From assembly GCA_002348725.1 (NCBI GenBank), contig DEAO01000044.1, forward strand, positions 2,083 to 23,178: a DNA stretch of 21,096 nucleotides, written 5' to 3'. Positions 14,277-21,096 of the stretch are shown one piece after another. How positions within the stretch are numbered: position 1 is the first letter of the stretch; each line of letters begins with the position of its first letter. A program made the position numbers and the translations under genes. Source of the DNA: Fidelibacterota bacterium UBA2980. Lineage in GTDB: Bacteria; Fidelibacterota; Marinisomatia; Marinisomatales; Marinisomataceae. A model generated the notes under the pieces. The model did not search any database and had not been told where the DNA came from. It saw nothing but the letters and a program-made list of their open reading frames with translations.

Positions 14277-15853
14277 AAGTTGGCCTTTGTCAAATTAATC
14301 CTACGTTAGGAGATTTTGATTATAACTATAATAAAATTTTAGATAGCTATAATGACGCTCTTAAACAAAATTGTGAACTTGTAGTATTTCCAGAAATGGT
14401 AGTAACAGGTTATCCCCCGCAAGATCTTTTATTATCTGATAAATTTATAGATAAGAATTTGTCTATACTTAATGATTTTGTTAAGCATGTTTCCAAAACT
14501 TGCATTCTCGGTTTTGTCAATAGAGAAGATGGAAAGCTATTTAACTCTGCAGCAATTTGTCGAGATGGAAAAATTGTAAAAGTATATAATAAAATTCTTT
14601 TGCCTACGTATGATGTTTTTGATGAAGACCGTTACTTTGAAAATGGTTCAGAGATTGGACAGTTTGATATTGATATTGACGGAAAAAATCTTAATTGTAT
14701 TATTCAAATCTGTGAAGACCTTTGGGAAGATGACTATAATCGAAAATTATCGAAGGAGATTATAGATTTAAATCCAGATCTTATTGTTAACATCTCTTCT
14801 TCTCCATATCATAGAAATCGCAAAAGTGTTAGAAAAGAATTAATTGCAAATAAATTTGCTGATGCTAATTGTCCTTTTATTTATTGCAATCTTGTTGGAG
14901 GGCAGGACGAATTAATTTTTGATGGGAATTCTTTAGTATTGAATTCTGACATGAACCTTATTAAAGAAGGAAAATCTTTCGAAGAAGATCTTGTGATAGC
15001 AGATTTATCATCTCCTTCTATCAATCAAGAAAACGAAGAAACTGATGAAGAAATGTATCAAGCGCTATGTCTTGGTGTAAAAGATTATTTCCGAAAAACA
15101 GGACACAAAAAAGCTGTAATTGGTTTGAGCGGAGGTATTGATTCAGCGCTTGTTGCATGTTTAGCAGTCGATGCTCTTGGACCAGAAAATGTTCATTTAG
15201 TTTCTATGCCTTCTCGATTCTCTAGCAATCACAGTAAGTCTGATGCAAAAGAATTAGCAACAAACTTAAATGCTAATTTTGAAACAATTGATATTGATGC
15301 TTTATTTCAAAAATATTTAGATACGCTCGATCATAAATTTAAAGGAATGGAGACCAATGTTGCTGAAGAAAATATACAGTCACGAATTAGAGGAAATATA
15401 TTGATGGCATTTTCCAATAAATTTGACTGTTTAGTCCTTTCAACAGGAAATAAAACAGAACTTGCCTTAGGTTATTGTACTCTTTACGGTGATATGAGTG
15501 GAGGGTTATCTGTAATTGGTGATTTATCAAAAACTGATGTATACAATCTTTCAAAGTGGAAAAATAAAAATTCAAATAATGTTATTCCTGAAAACTCTAT
15601 TACAAAAGCTCCATCAGCAGAATTGGCTGAGAATCAAGTTGATCCTTTTGATTATGATAGTATTAGCCCAATTGTAGATAAGATTATCTATAGCGAATCT
15701 TTTGATAAAGACTTTTCAGATAAAGATGGTATTAGAAAAAAAATTAATCAAAATGAATTTAAAAGAAGGCAAGCAGCGCCAATATTACGTGTCAGCAGAA
15801 AAGCCTTTGGTATTGGTAGGCGCTTTCCTATAGTTAATCACTTTCATGAGTGA
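14261..15853 (+). CDS. nadE: Glutamine-dependent NAD+ synthetase
   Basis: Amidates nicotinic acid adenine dinucleotide to NAD+ using ammonia released from glutamine. The N-terminal nitrilase-type glutaminase domain (about residues 1-255) has its complete Glu45-Lys111-Cys151 triad (PEMV, YNKILLP, QICEDLW). The C-terminal synthetase domain has the ATP pyrophosphatase loop SGGIDS (290-295), STGNKTELALGY, and the Lys/Ser-containing KAPSAEL. The length of 530 is at the short end for this two-domain form, as in many bacteria. AAGGAAG about 8 nt upstream supports ATG 14261, which lies inside the previous gene. It overlaps lepA by 8 nt (ATGAGTGA). Confidence 0.96.
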   Translation: MSQPIKVGLCQINPTLGDFDYNYNKILDSYNDALKQNCELVVFPEMVVTGYPPQDLLLSDKFIDKNLSILNDFVKHVSKTCILGFVNREDGKLFNSAAICRDGKIVKVYNKILLPTYDVFDEDRYFENGSEIGQFDIDIDGKNLNCIIQICEDLWEDDYNRKLSKEIIDLNPDLIVNISSSPYHRNRKSVRKELIANKFADANCPFIYCNLVGGQDELIFDGNSLVLNSDMNLIKEGKSFEEDLVIADLSSPSINQENEETDEEMYQALCLGVKDYFRKTGHKKAVIGLSGGIDSALVACLAVDALGPENVHLVSMPSRFSSNHSKSDAKELATNLNANFETIDIDALFQKYLDTLDHKFKGMETNVAEENIQSRIRGNILMAFSNKFDCLVLSTGNKTELALGYCTLYGDMSGGLSVIGDLSKTDVYNLSKWKNKNSNNVIPENSITKAPSAELAENQVDPFDYDSISPIVDKIIYSESFDKDFSDKDGIRKKINQNEFKRRQAAPILRVSRKAFGIGRRFPIVNHFHE

Positions 15854-17627
15854 TATCAAAAACATACGTAATTTTTGTATTATTGCTCATATTGATCATG
15901 GGAAATCTACTCTTGCAGATAGATTATTAGAGTTTACTGGTACAATCTCTAAAAAAAAGATGAAAGATCAAGTTCTTGATAATATGGAACTTGAAAGAGA
16001 AAGAGGAATTACCATTAAAAGTCATTCAATTAGGATGTCTTTTAAGAATCATACACTTAACCTTATTGATACTCCAGGCCATGTAGATTTTTCTTATGAA
16101 GTTTCACGTACGCTTTCTGCAAGTGAGGGCGCACTATTAGTTGTTGATGCAGCTCAAGGAGTTGAAGCTCAAACAGTTACAAATTATTTACTGGCAGTTG
16201 ATAATAATCTTAAAATAATTCCAATAATAAATAAGATTGATCTTCCTAATGCTGATATAGAAAATGTCAAAAAACAAGTTATTGAATTAACTGGATGCGA
16301 AGAAGAAGAAATCTTGCTAGCAAGCGCAAAAAGTGGAGATGGCATTGAAGATATATTAAATACAATTATTGAAAATGTACCATCCCCAAGTTTTTCAAAA
16401 AGCAATGAATTAAAAGCTCTTATTTTCGACTCTATTTTTGATAAATATCGTGGAGTTATTGCATATGTTCGTGTTTACGAAGGTTCTATAAAGCCTGGTA
16501 TGAAGATTAAATTTTTTTCACATGATGTTTATTATGATGTTGATGAAGTTGGACATTTTGTGATTGATAGAAAAAAGGCTACATCTCTTGAAGAAGGTGA
16601 AGTTGGTTACGTTATCGCAAATATTAGAGATATTGAACATGTTCTTCCAGGAGATACAATTACAACTGTTAAAAATTCTTGCACTGAGGCTTTGCCAGGT
16701 TTTCAAAAAATTAAACCAATGGTTTTTTCAGGATTATTTCCTTCAGATGCAGATGATTATGACGATCTACGTACAGCATTAGAGAAACTTAAACTTAATG
16801 ATGCTTCGTTGTTGTTTGAGCCGGAAGTAAGTGATGCTCTAGGCTTTGGATATCGATGTGGTTTTTTAGGTTTGTTACACATGGAGATAATTCAAGAAAG
16901 ATTGGAGCGTGAATTTAATCTTTCGATTGTAACAACAAGCCCTAATGTAAAATATTTAGCAAATCTTAAAGATAAAACACAAGTTGAAGTTCATAGACCT
17001 GCGTTATTGCCTGCACCTAAAATTCTAGAGTCTATTCTAGAACCAATAGTTATGGCAGAAATACTAACTCCATCAGAATATATTGGCAATGTAATGAAAA
17101 TTTGTCAAGACAGAAGAGGGAAGTATAAATCAACATCTTATTTGTCAAACTCTAAAGTGCAATTGATATATGAGCTACCATTAGGAGAGATTATATTTGA
17201 TTTTTATGATTCTATTAAATCAGTTTCCAAAGGTTATGCTTCTTTTGACTATACGTTCAAAGAATACAGAGAAAGTAAATTGGATAAACTAGATATACTT
17301 ATTAATAAAGAACCTGTAGATGCATTATCAATGATTTGTTCAAAAAAAGATTCTTATCATCGCGGTTTAGCCTTATGTAAAAAATTAAAAGAACTTATTC
17401 CAAGACAGCAAATTCAAATTCCAATTCAAGCATCTATCGGAACTCGAGTGATTGCAAGAACAAATATTCCTGCATTCAGAAAAAATGTCACTGAAAAATT
17501 ATATGGCGGTGATGTTACAAGAAAAAGAAAACTTCTTGAAAAACAAAAGAAAGGGAAGAAAAGAATGAGAATGATTGGTAAAGTTGAAGTTCCTCAAGAG
17601 GCTTTGTTAGCTGTTTTGAAGATATAA
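15846..17627 (+). CDS. lepA: Elongation factor 4 (back-translocating GTPase LepA)
   Basis: Ribosome-associated GTPase related to EF-G that acts on stalled or mispositioned ribosomes and in 30S biogenesis. G motifs: AHIDHGKST (residues 14-22), RGITIKS as G2, DTPGHVDF as G3, NKIDLPN as G4, and SAKSGDG as G5. The LepA-specific parts follow: the EF-G-like domains with GFGYRCGFLGLLHMEI, and the basic C-terminal domain ending KKGKKRMRMIGKVEVPQEA. Length 593 is close to the usual 595-600. It starts within the nadE stop region. The next gene begins 1 nt after the stop. Confidence 0.98.
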   Translation: MSDIKNIRNFCIIAHIDHGKSTLADRLLEFTGTISKKKMKDQVLDNMELERERGITIKSHSIRMSFKNHTLNLIDTPGHVDFSYEVSRTLSASEGALLVVDAAQGVEAQTVTNYLLAVDNNLKIIPIINKIDLPNADIENVKKQVIELTGCEEEEILLASAKSGDGIEDILNTIIENVPSPSFSKSNELKALIFDSIFDKYRGVIAYVRVYEGSIKPGMKIKFFSHDVYYDVDEVGHFVIDRKKATSLEEGEVGYVIANIRDIEHVLPGDTITTVKNSCTEALPGFQKIKPMVFSGLFPSDADDYDDLRTALEKLKLNDASLLFEPEVSDALGFGYRCGFLGLLHMEIIQERLEREFNLSIVTTSPNVKYLANLKDKTQVEVHRPALLPAPKILESILEPIVMAEILTPSEYIGNVMKICQDRRGKYKSTSYLSNSKVQLIYELPLGEIIFDFYDSIKSVSKGYASFDYTFKEYRESKLDKLDILINKEPVDALSMICSKKDSYHRGLALCKKLKELIPRQQIQIPIQASIGTRVIARTNIPAFRKNVTEKLYGGDVTRKRKLLEKQKKGKKRMRMIGKVEVPQEALLAVLKI

Positions 17628-17628
17628 G

Positions 17629-18324
17629 ATGATCAAAGACTATCTAGAAAAATCAAGATCTCCTTGGTATAGTTTTATTTTCGCATTTCCTGCATTAGTT
17701 ATATACGAATTGGGTCTTTTCTGGATGAGAAATGTTGAATTTACATATATTCAAAATGGCGCTGACGTTTTAATAGAGCAGATAATTTACAATTCTAGTT
17801 TTGAAGTATTGCATGTTAGCTCAACAATTTTTTTTATAGCACTAATTTTTGTTTTAGTATATCAAAAGAAAAAATTTAAATCACTTCAGGTTAACATGAA
17901 GTATTTGAATCTTATGATTATCGAATCATTAACTTATGCTTCTGTATTATTCTTTATTATGGGAAATATTTATTTAATGGATGTATCCTCCAATGATTTG
18001 TTATGTAATATTATTTTATCTTTTGGTGCTGGTATTTATGAAGAACTTATATTTAGAGTATTGCTTATTTATATTTTCATACAATTAATGAAATTTTTGT
18101 TTCGATTAGGAAACTTTTCTTCACAATTATATGCTATTTTCTTCTCAGCAATCTTGTTTTCTCTTTTTCATTTTATTGGAATAGAATCTTTTAATAATGA
18201 AGCATTTGCTGTTAGGTTTATTGCTGGTATTTTCCTTGCAATATTATATGTTCAGAGGGGTTTTGGTATCACAGCAATAACTCATTCAATTTATGATATC
18301 TTTGTTATTTTTCTATTAACTTAA
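17629..18324 (+). CDS. CPBP-family intramembrane metalloprotease
   Basis: Predicted inner-membrane glutamic-type protease of the CAAX protease/bacteriocin-processing (Abi) family. The 231-residue chain has several hydrophobic helices. All three conserved motifs are present: EELIFR (Glu138, Glu139, Arg143), FSLFH (His181) and HSIYD (His219, with Asp in the position often held by Asn). The N-terminus SPWYSFIFAFPALVIYELG is typical of FCB members. No substrate is apparent; the neighbours do not suggest bacteriocin or immunity genes. It starts 1 nt after lepA and is followed 3 nt later by the next gene. Confidence 0.87.
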   Translation: MIKDYLEKSRSPWYSFIFAFPALVIYELGLFWMRNVEFTYIQNGADVLIEQIIYNSSFEVLHVSSTIFFIALIFVLVYQKKKFKSLQVNMKYLNLMIIESLTYASVLFFIMGNIYLMDVSSNDLLCNIILSFGAGIYEELIFRVLLIYIFIQLMKFLFRLGNFSSQLYAIFFSAILFSLFHFIGIESFNNEAFAVRFIAGIFLAILYVQRGFGITAITHSIYDIFVIFLLT

Positions 18325-18327
18325 AAG

Positions 18328-19059
18328 ATGAAAAAAAGATTTATTTTTACTTTATTTTTTAGCTACATATTTTCTCAATCTGCAATTGATACGTTGTCAG
18401 TTACAATCTATCCAGAGTACTATTATCAAGGTGTAATGGTAGAGTATAGATTTGATAAATATAGTAATGAAAAACATACATTTAACTTATCAACTGAAGT
18501 TGATTCCGTTCTATATTTAGTATCTAAAGGAGATGAATTTTTTGAGGAAGTAATTAAGATTGATAATCAGTCAATTTCTTCCATTCAAAAGGCAGGTGAA
18601 CATAAAATATATCTATTTTTAGATAAATATAGTCAAGTTCCTGGCTTAAGAGATTTCTCTTATCAGTTTAACACATTAAGCGATATCAAAACATTGATTA
18701 TGGCATTCCAATTGCCTTTTGCATCTGAAGATTTTATTCCTAATGCCAATAATATTGCTTTAGAAGAGGTTGGTGACCAAAATGGACTAACTTTTTTGCA
18801 AGGAATACTAAATGATTATAAATCAGATGAATTGATTGATATTTCTTTGAGTTATTTTAATCCACATGGTTTGACTTCTATACAATATTCTGCAAATATA
18901 AGCGTGGATAATACTCCTCAAAATATTTCACCTCCTACGTCAAGAGATAAATTTGTTACTTATCCTTTTTTAACATGGGAACCAATGCTAATTTTTTTAA
19001 TATTAACCTTAATATTGGTATTTTTATATGGGAATTCTCAAAGAAAGAACAATGGTTAG
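18328..19059 (+). CDS. Exported, C-terminally membrane-anchored protein of unknown function
   Basis: I do not recognise this 243-residue protein. It begins with a signal peptide (MKKRFIFTLFFSYIFSQS, probable cleavage near residue 18), followed by about 190 residues rich in Ser, Thr, Tyr and alternating hydrophobic residues suggesting a beta-sandwich. A single hydrophobic helix follows (about 219-235, MLIFLILTLILVFLYG) with a short basic tail QRKNNG. The topology would be a periplasmic domain anchored to the inner membrane by its C-terminus. No cysteines or catalytic motif stand out. It overlaps the DUF4837 lipoprotein by 8 nt (ATGGTTAG), so the two products may act together in the envelope. 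Confidence 0.78.
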   Translation: MKKRFIFTLFFSYIFSQSAIDTLSVTIYPEYYYQGVMVEYRFDKYSNEKHTFNLSTEVDSVLYLVSKGDEFFEEVIKIDNQSISSIQKAGEHKIYLFLDKYSQVPGLRDFSYQFNTLSDIKTLIMAFQLPFASEDFIPNANNIALEEVGDQNGLTFLQGILNDYKSDELIDISLSYFNPHGLTSIQYSANISVDNTPQNISPPTSRDKFVTYPFLTWEPMLIFLILTLILVFLYGNSQRKNNG

Positions 19060-20032
19060 AATATTATTACTTATTTGCTTAATTCTTTTGTCTAGCTGTG
19101 AAACAAAAAGAGACTCAGTTGGAGGGAGCGATGATTTGATAGTATTGGCAGCAAAGGAAGATAGAGATAAGGTAAAAAGTCTTCTATCTACTGTTTTTAA
19201 TGATACTTTATTAACTCCAGAGCCAGAGCCTTTCTATAATGTTAAGTTTTCTGATCCGTCTAATTATAATGCTTTAAAAACTCAAACAAATCTAATTATT
19301 GCTTCTATTGGCGATTTTGATCTTAATCCTGCTACAAAATTGGCAAAAAATCTACTTGGAGAAACACAATTTAACCAAACACTGGAAGGTCCCCCTGTTA
19401 TTTTATCTAGAGATCAATTTGCTAAAAATCAGTTATTCATGATTATAAGCGGTTCTGATTCATCAATGATTAAAGATTATTTAATAGAAAACGGTGAATG
19501 GATAAAGCAACAGTACAATGAAAACTTTGACAAAAAACAATCTAAATATTTGATAGATGCACAACATCAAGAAGAAAAAGAACTTCTTTTGTTAAGGAAG
19601 CATGGTTGGAATATTAATTTACCTTGGGGATGGGAAATTATCAAAAATGAATCTAGTTTTGTTTGGATTGGACAAGAGATGCCATTCAGATGGCTGTCAG
19701 TTTATTGGCGAGATGGAAATTATTTTTCAAAAGAGGAAGCCACAAAACTAGCAAATAGTTTCCCAGAAGACTATTTCAAATCTATTCAATATAATGAAAA
19801 TTTTATTTCAGTTGATTGGGTTGATTATAGAGATGATGCTGCCTATAAAATATCAGGATTATGGGAATCTATTGAAGGAGCAAAAGGAGGACCATTTGAA
19901 GGATACTTGTTTTATGATTATGATTCGGATAGAACATTCTATATTAATTATCTAGTATTCAATCCAGATGGAAGAAAAGCATTTTACATAAGACAAATGA
20001 ATCTTATTGCTAGAACTCTTAAGGTACAGTAA
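19052..20032 (+). CDS. DUF4837 family lipoprotein
   Basis: Predicted envelope lipoprotein of unknown function, a family I associate with Bacteroidetes and related FCB bacteria. From ATG 19052 the signal peptide is MVRILLLICLILLSSC, with lipobox LLSSC (Cys16). The mature part begins with a polar linker and then DDLIVLAAKEDRDKVKSLL, with PEPEPFYNVKF, a middle region with Tyr/Trp-rich WIGQEMPFRWLSVYWRDG, and the closing GLWES...GGPFEGY...IRQMNLIARTL, the arrangement I recall for DUF4837. A frame extension to 19028 adds eight residues and is less likely, because it would bury the signal peptide. Length is 326. It shares one base with the next gene's start. Confidence 0.85.
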   Translation: MVRILLLICLILLSSCETKRDSVGGSDDLIVLAAKEDRDKVKSLLSTVFNDTLLTPEPEPFYNVKFSDPSNYNALKTQTNLIIASIGDFDLNPATKLAKNLLGETQFNQTLEGPPVILSRDQFAKNQLFMIISGSDSSMIKDYLIENGEWIKQQYNENFDKKQSKYLIDAQHQEEKELLLLRKHGWNINLPWGWEIIKNESSFVWIGQEMPFRWLSVYWRDGNYFSKEEATKLANSFPEDYFKSIQYNENFISVDWVDYRDDAAYKISGLWESIEGAKGGPFEGYLFYDYDSDRTFYINYLVFNPDGRKAFYIRQMNLIARTLKVQ

Positions 20033-20742
20033 TGAAAAAGTTAATTATTCTGCCCACATACAACGAAGCAAAGAATATTTCCAAAACGATTGATATTCTT
20101 CTATCTTTAGATATTGAACTTGATATACTTATTGTAGATGATAATTCTCCTGATGGAACAGCAGATTTAGTAAAAAATAATTATCAAGATTCTGTAATTG
20201 TCAAAGTGAGACCTAAAAAAGATGGATTAGGATCTGCCTATGTATTTGCTTTTGGTTGGGCGCTCGAAAATGGCTATGATTCTATTATACAAATGGATGC
20301 AGATTTATCTCATGACCCTCAAGAGATTCCTGCTATGTTTGAATTGCTTTCAGATAATGATTTGGTAGTAGGAAGTAGATATTATGGTGGATTAAGAGTT
20401 ATAAATTGGCCAGTAAGGCGTTTGTATATCAGCTATTTCGCAAATCTTTATGCTAGGCTTATTACTGGAGTACCTATTAAAGATTTGACTGCTGGATTTA
20501 AAGCGTGGAGAGCAGATACATTAAGAAAAATTAATTTTAATGAATGTTCTTCACAAGGTTACTGTTTCCAAATTGAGACAGCATTTCGCGCATATCAAAA
20601 AAATTGTAAAATTATAGAACATCCAATAACTTTTACAGATCGTACTGTTGGAGAATCTAAAATGGATAAATCTGTTGTCATTGAAGCCATTTTAAAGGTA
20701 TGGTTATTTGGTTTTTGGAGATTATTTAGGTTAAAAAGATAA
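20032..20742 (+). CDS. Polyprenol-phosphate mannosyltransferase-like (Dpm1-type) GT2 enzyme
   Basis: Family 2 glycosyltransferase resembling dolichol/polyprenol monophosphomannose synthase, which would transfer mannose or another hexose from a nucleotide sugar to a polyprenyl phosphate at the inner membrane. Motifs: LPTYNEAKNI (residues 7-16), IVDDNSPDGT, the metal-binding DADLSHDP (89-96), VGSRY, and DLTAGFKAW. It stops at 236 residues, after VGESKM and VWLFGFWRLFRLKR, without the extra membrane helices of longer DPMS enzymes. The start shares one base with the DUF4837 stop (TAATG). Such enzymes usually supply lipid-linked sugars for protein or glycan modification; no partner transferase is in the window. 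Confidence 0.9.
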   Translation: MKKLIILPTYNEAKNISKTIDILLSLDIELDILIVDDNSPDGTADLVKNNYQDSVIVKVRPKKDGLGSAYVFAFGWALENGYDSIIQMDADLSHDPQEIPAMFELLSDNDLVVGSRYYGGLRVINWPVRRLYISYFANLYARLITGVPIKDLTAGFKAWRADTLRKINFNECSSQGYCFQIETAFRAYQKNCKIIEHPITFTDRTVGESKMDKSVVIEAILKVWLFGFWRLFRLKR

Positions 20743-20743
20743 A

Positions 20744-21096
20744 ATGAAAAAATATTATTTAGACTTTGAAAAATCGCTTAAAGATTTTGATGATGAAATT
20801 CAAAATTTAATTTCTATTGACTCTGAATCAGAAAAATTAGATCAATTAAGGAATATGAGATCAGAAAAAGAAAAAGAAATTTTTTCTAATCTCAATCCTT
20901 GGCAAGTAGTTCAGTTAGCAAGGCACCCTAACCGTCCTTACACTATGGATTATATTTCAAGTTGGTGCGATGATTTTATTGAATTGCATGGTGACAAAGC
21001 ATTTTCTGATGATAAAGCGGTTGTAGCTGGAATTGGAACTATAGACAATCATCGTGTAGCAATTATTGGTCAGCAGAAAGGTAGAAATACAAAAGA
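20744..21096 (+). CDS. accA: Acetyl-CoA carboxylase carboxyltransferase subunit alpha (partial, 5' end)
   Basis: First 117 codons of AccA, cut off by the window end. With AccD it forms the carboxyltransferase that makes malonyl-CoA for fatty acid synthesis. The N-terminal helical segment (YYLDFEKSLKDFDDEI, then a Glu/Lys-rich coiled stretch) is followed by PWQVVQLARHPNRPYTMDYI, FIELHGDKAFSDD and IIGQQKGRNTK, all characteristic of AccA. ATG 20744 lies 1 nt after the previous stop. No Shine-Dalgarno is obvious. Confidence 0.95.
   Translation, partial: MKKYYLDFEKSLKDFDDEIQNLISIDSESEKLDQLRNMRSEKEKEIFSNLNPWQVVQLARHPNRPYTMDYISSWCDDFIELHGDKAFSDDKAVVAGIGTIDNHRVAIIGQQKGRNTK

Noticed and set aside
16564..16782. 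Second plus-strand frame inside lepA
   Set aside because: It is a +1 shadow of lepA with Gln/Leu-rich composition; lepA itself is intact through the region, so there is no frameshift or nested gene to propose.
17629..18324. CPBP protease as a bacteriocin immunity or abortive-infection gene
   Set aside because: The motifs fit the family, but neighbours are housekeeping and envelope genes; no bacteriocin-like peptide, toxin or phage gene is nearby.
1..21096. CRISPR arrays, insertion sequences, tRNA or rRNA genes, phage or attachment sites
   Set aside because: Reading both strands I found no regularly spaced repeats, terminal inverted repeats with transposase, cloverleaf-like tracts or integrase; nearly all bases are in conserved core genes.

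Overview
This window is an AT-rich (visually about 30% GC) stretch of bacterial chromosome from a Gram-negative with a lipopolysaccharide outer membrane. The gene set includes a DUF5683 C-terminus, a DUF4837 lipoprotein, an FCB-type LptE beside a receiver-less sigma-54-type AAA+ regulator, a Kdo transferase and a heptosyltransferase. It fits the FCB superphylum and looks most like a streamlined marine lineage such as Candidatus Marinimicrobia (SAR406). That taxonomic call is inference from gene families and composition; there is no rRNA gene to anchor it. I see no tRNA, rRNA, CRISPR array, transposase or phage gene.

Layout: (1) 1-2349: end of a DUF5683 gene, an NSS-family sodium symporter and an unrecognised multi-pass membrane protein. 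(2) 2464-4191: guaB (IMP dehydrogenase) facing rpsT (ribosomal protein S20), the only minus-strand gene; their stop codons touch with no base between. (3) 4285-8709: meaB, tatC, a family 9 glycosyltransferase, waaA and pgsA, every junction overlapping by 1-8 nt, forming one envelope and export operon. (4) 8774-12524: uvrB, a sigma-54-type AAA+ regulator with an altered GAFTGA loop, and lptE. (5) 12529-17627: asnS, a LOG-like Rossmann protein, glutamine-dependent NAD synthetase and lepA, all tightly packed. (6) 17629-21096: a CPBP membrane protease, an unrecognised membrane-anchored exported protein, a DUF4837 lipoprotein, a dolichol-phosphate-mannose-synthase-like glycosyltransferase, and the start of accA, cut by the window edge.

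The genes are mostly core housekeeping ones: purine synthesis, DNA repair, translation, NAD synthesis, fatty acid synthesis, protein export, and LPS and phospholipid assembly. Intergenic space is almost absent: the largest gaps are about 114 bp (before guaB), 93 bp (between rpsT and meaB) and 64 bp (before uvrB). Five junctions share exactly the same 8-nt overlap form (NTGnnTRR).

I do not see a convincing new multi-gene system. The points most worth a second look are a calcium-loop-like Asp-rich insertion inside LptE, the GAYTDA loop of the sigma-54-type regulator, the LOG-like protein translationally locked between asnS and nadE, and two unrecognised membrane proteins.
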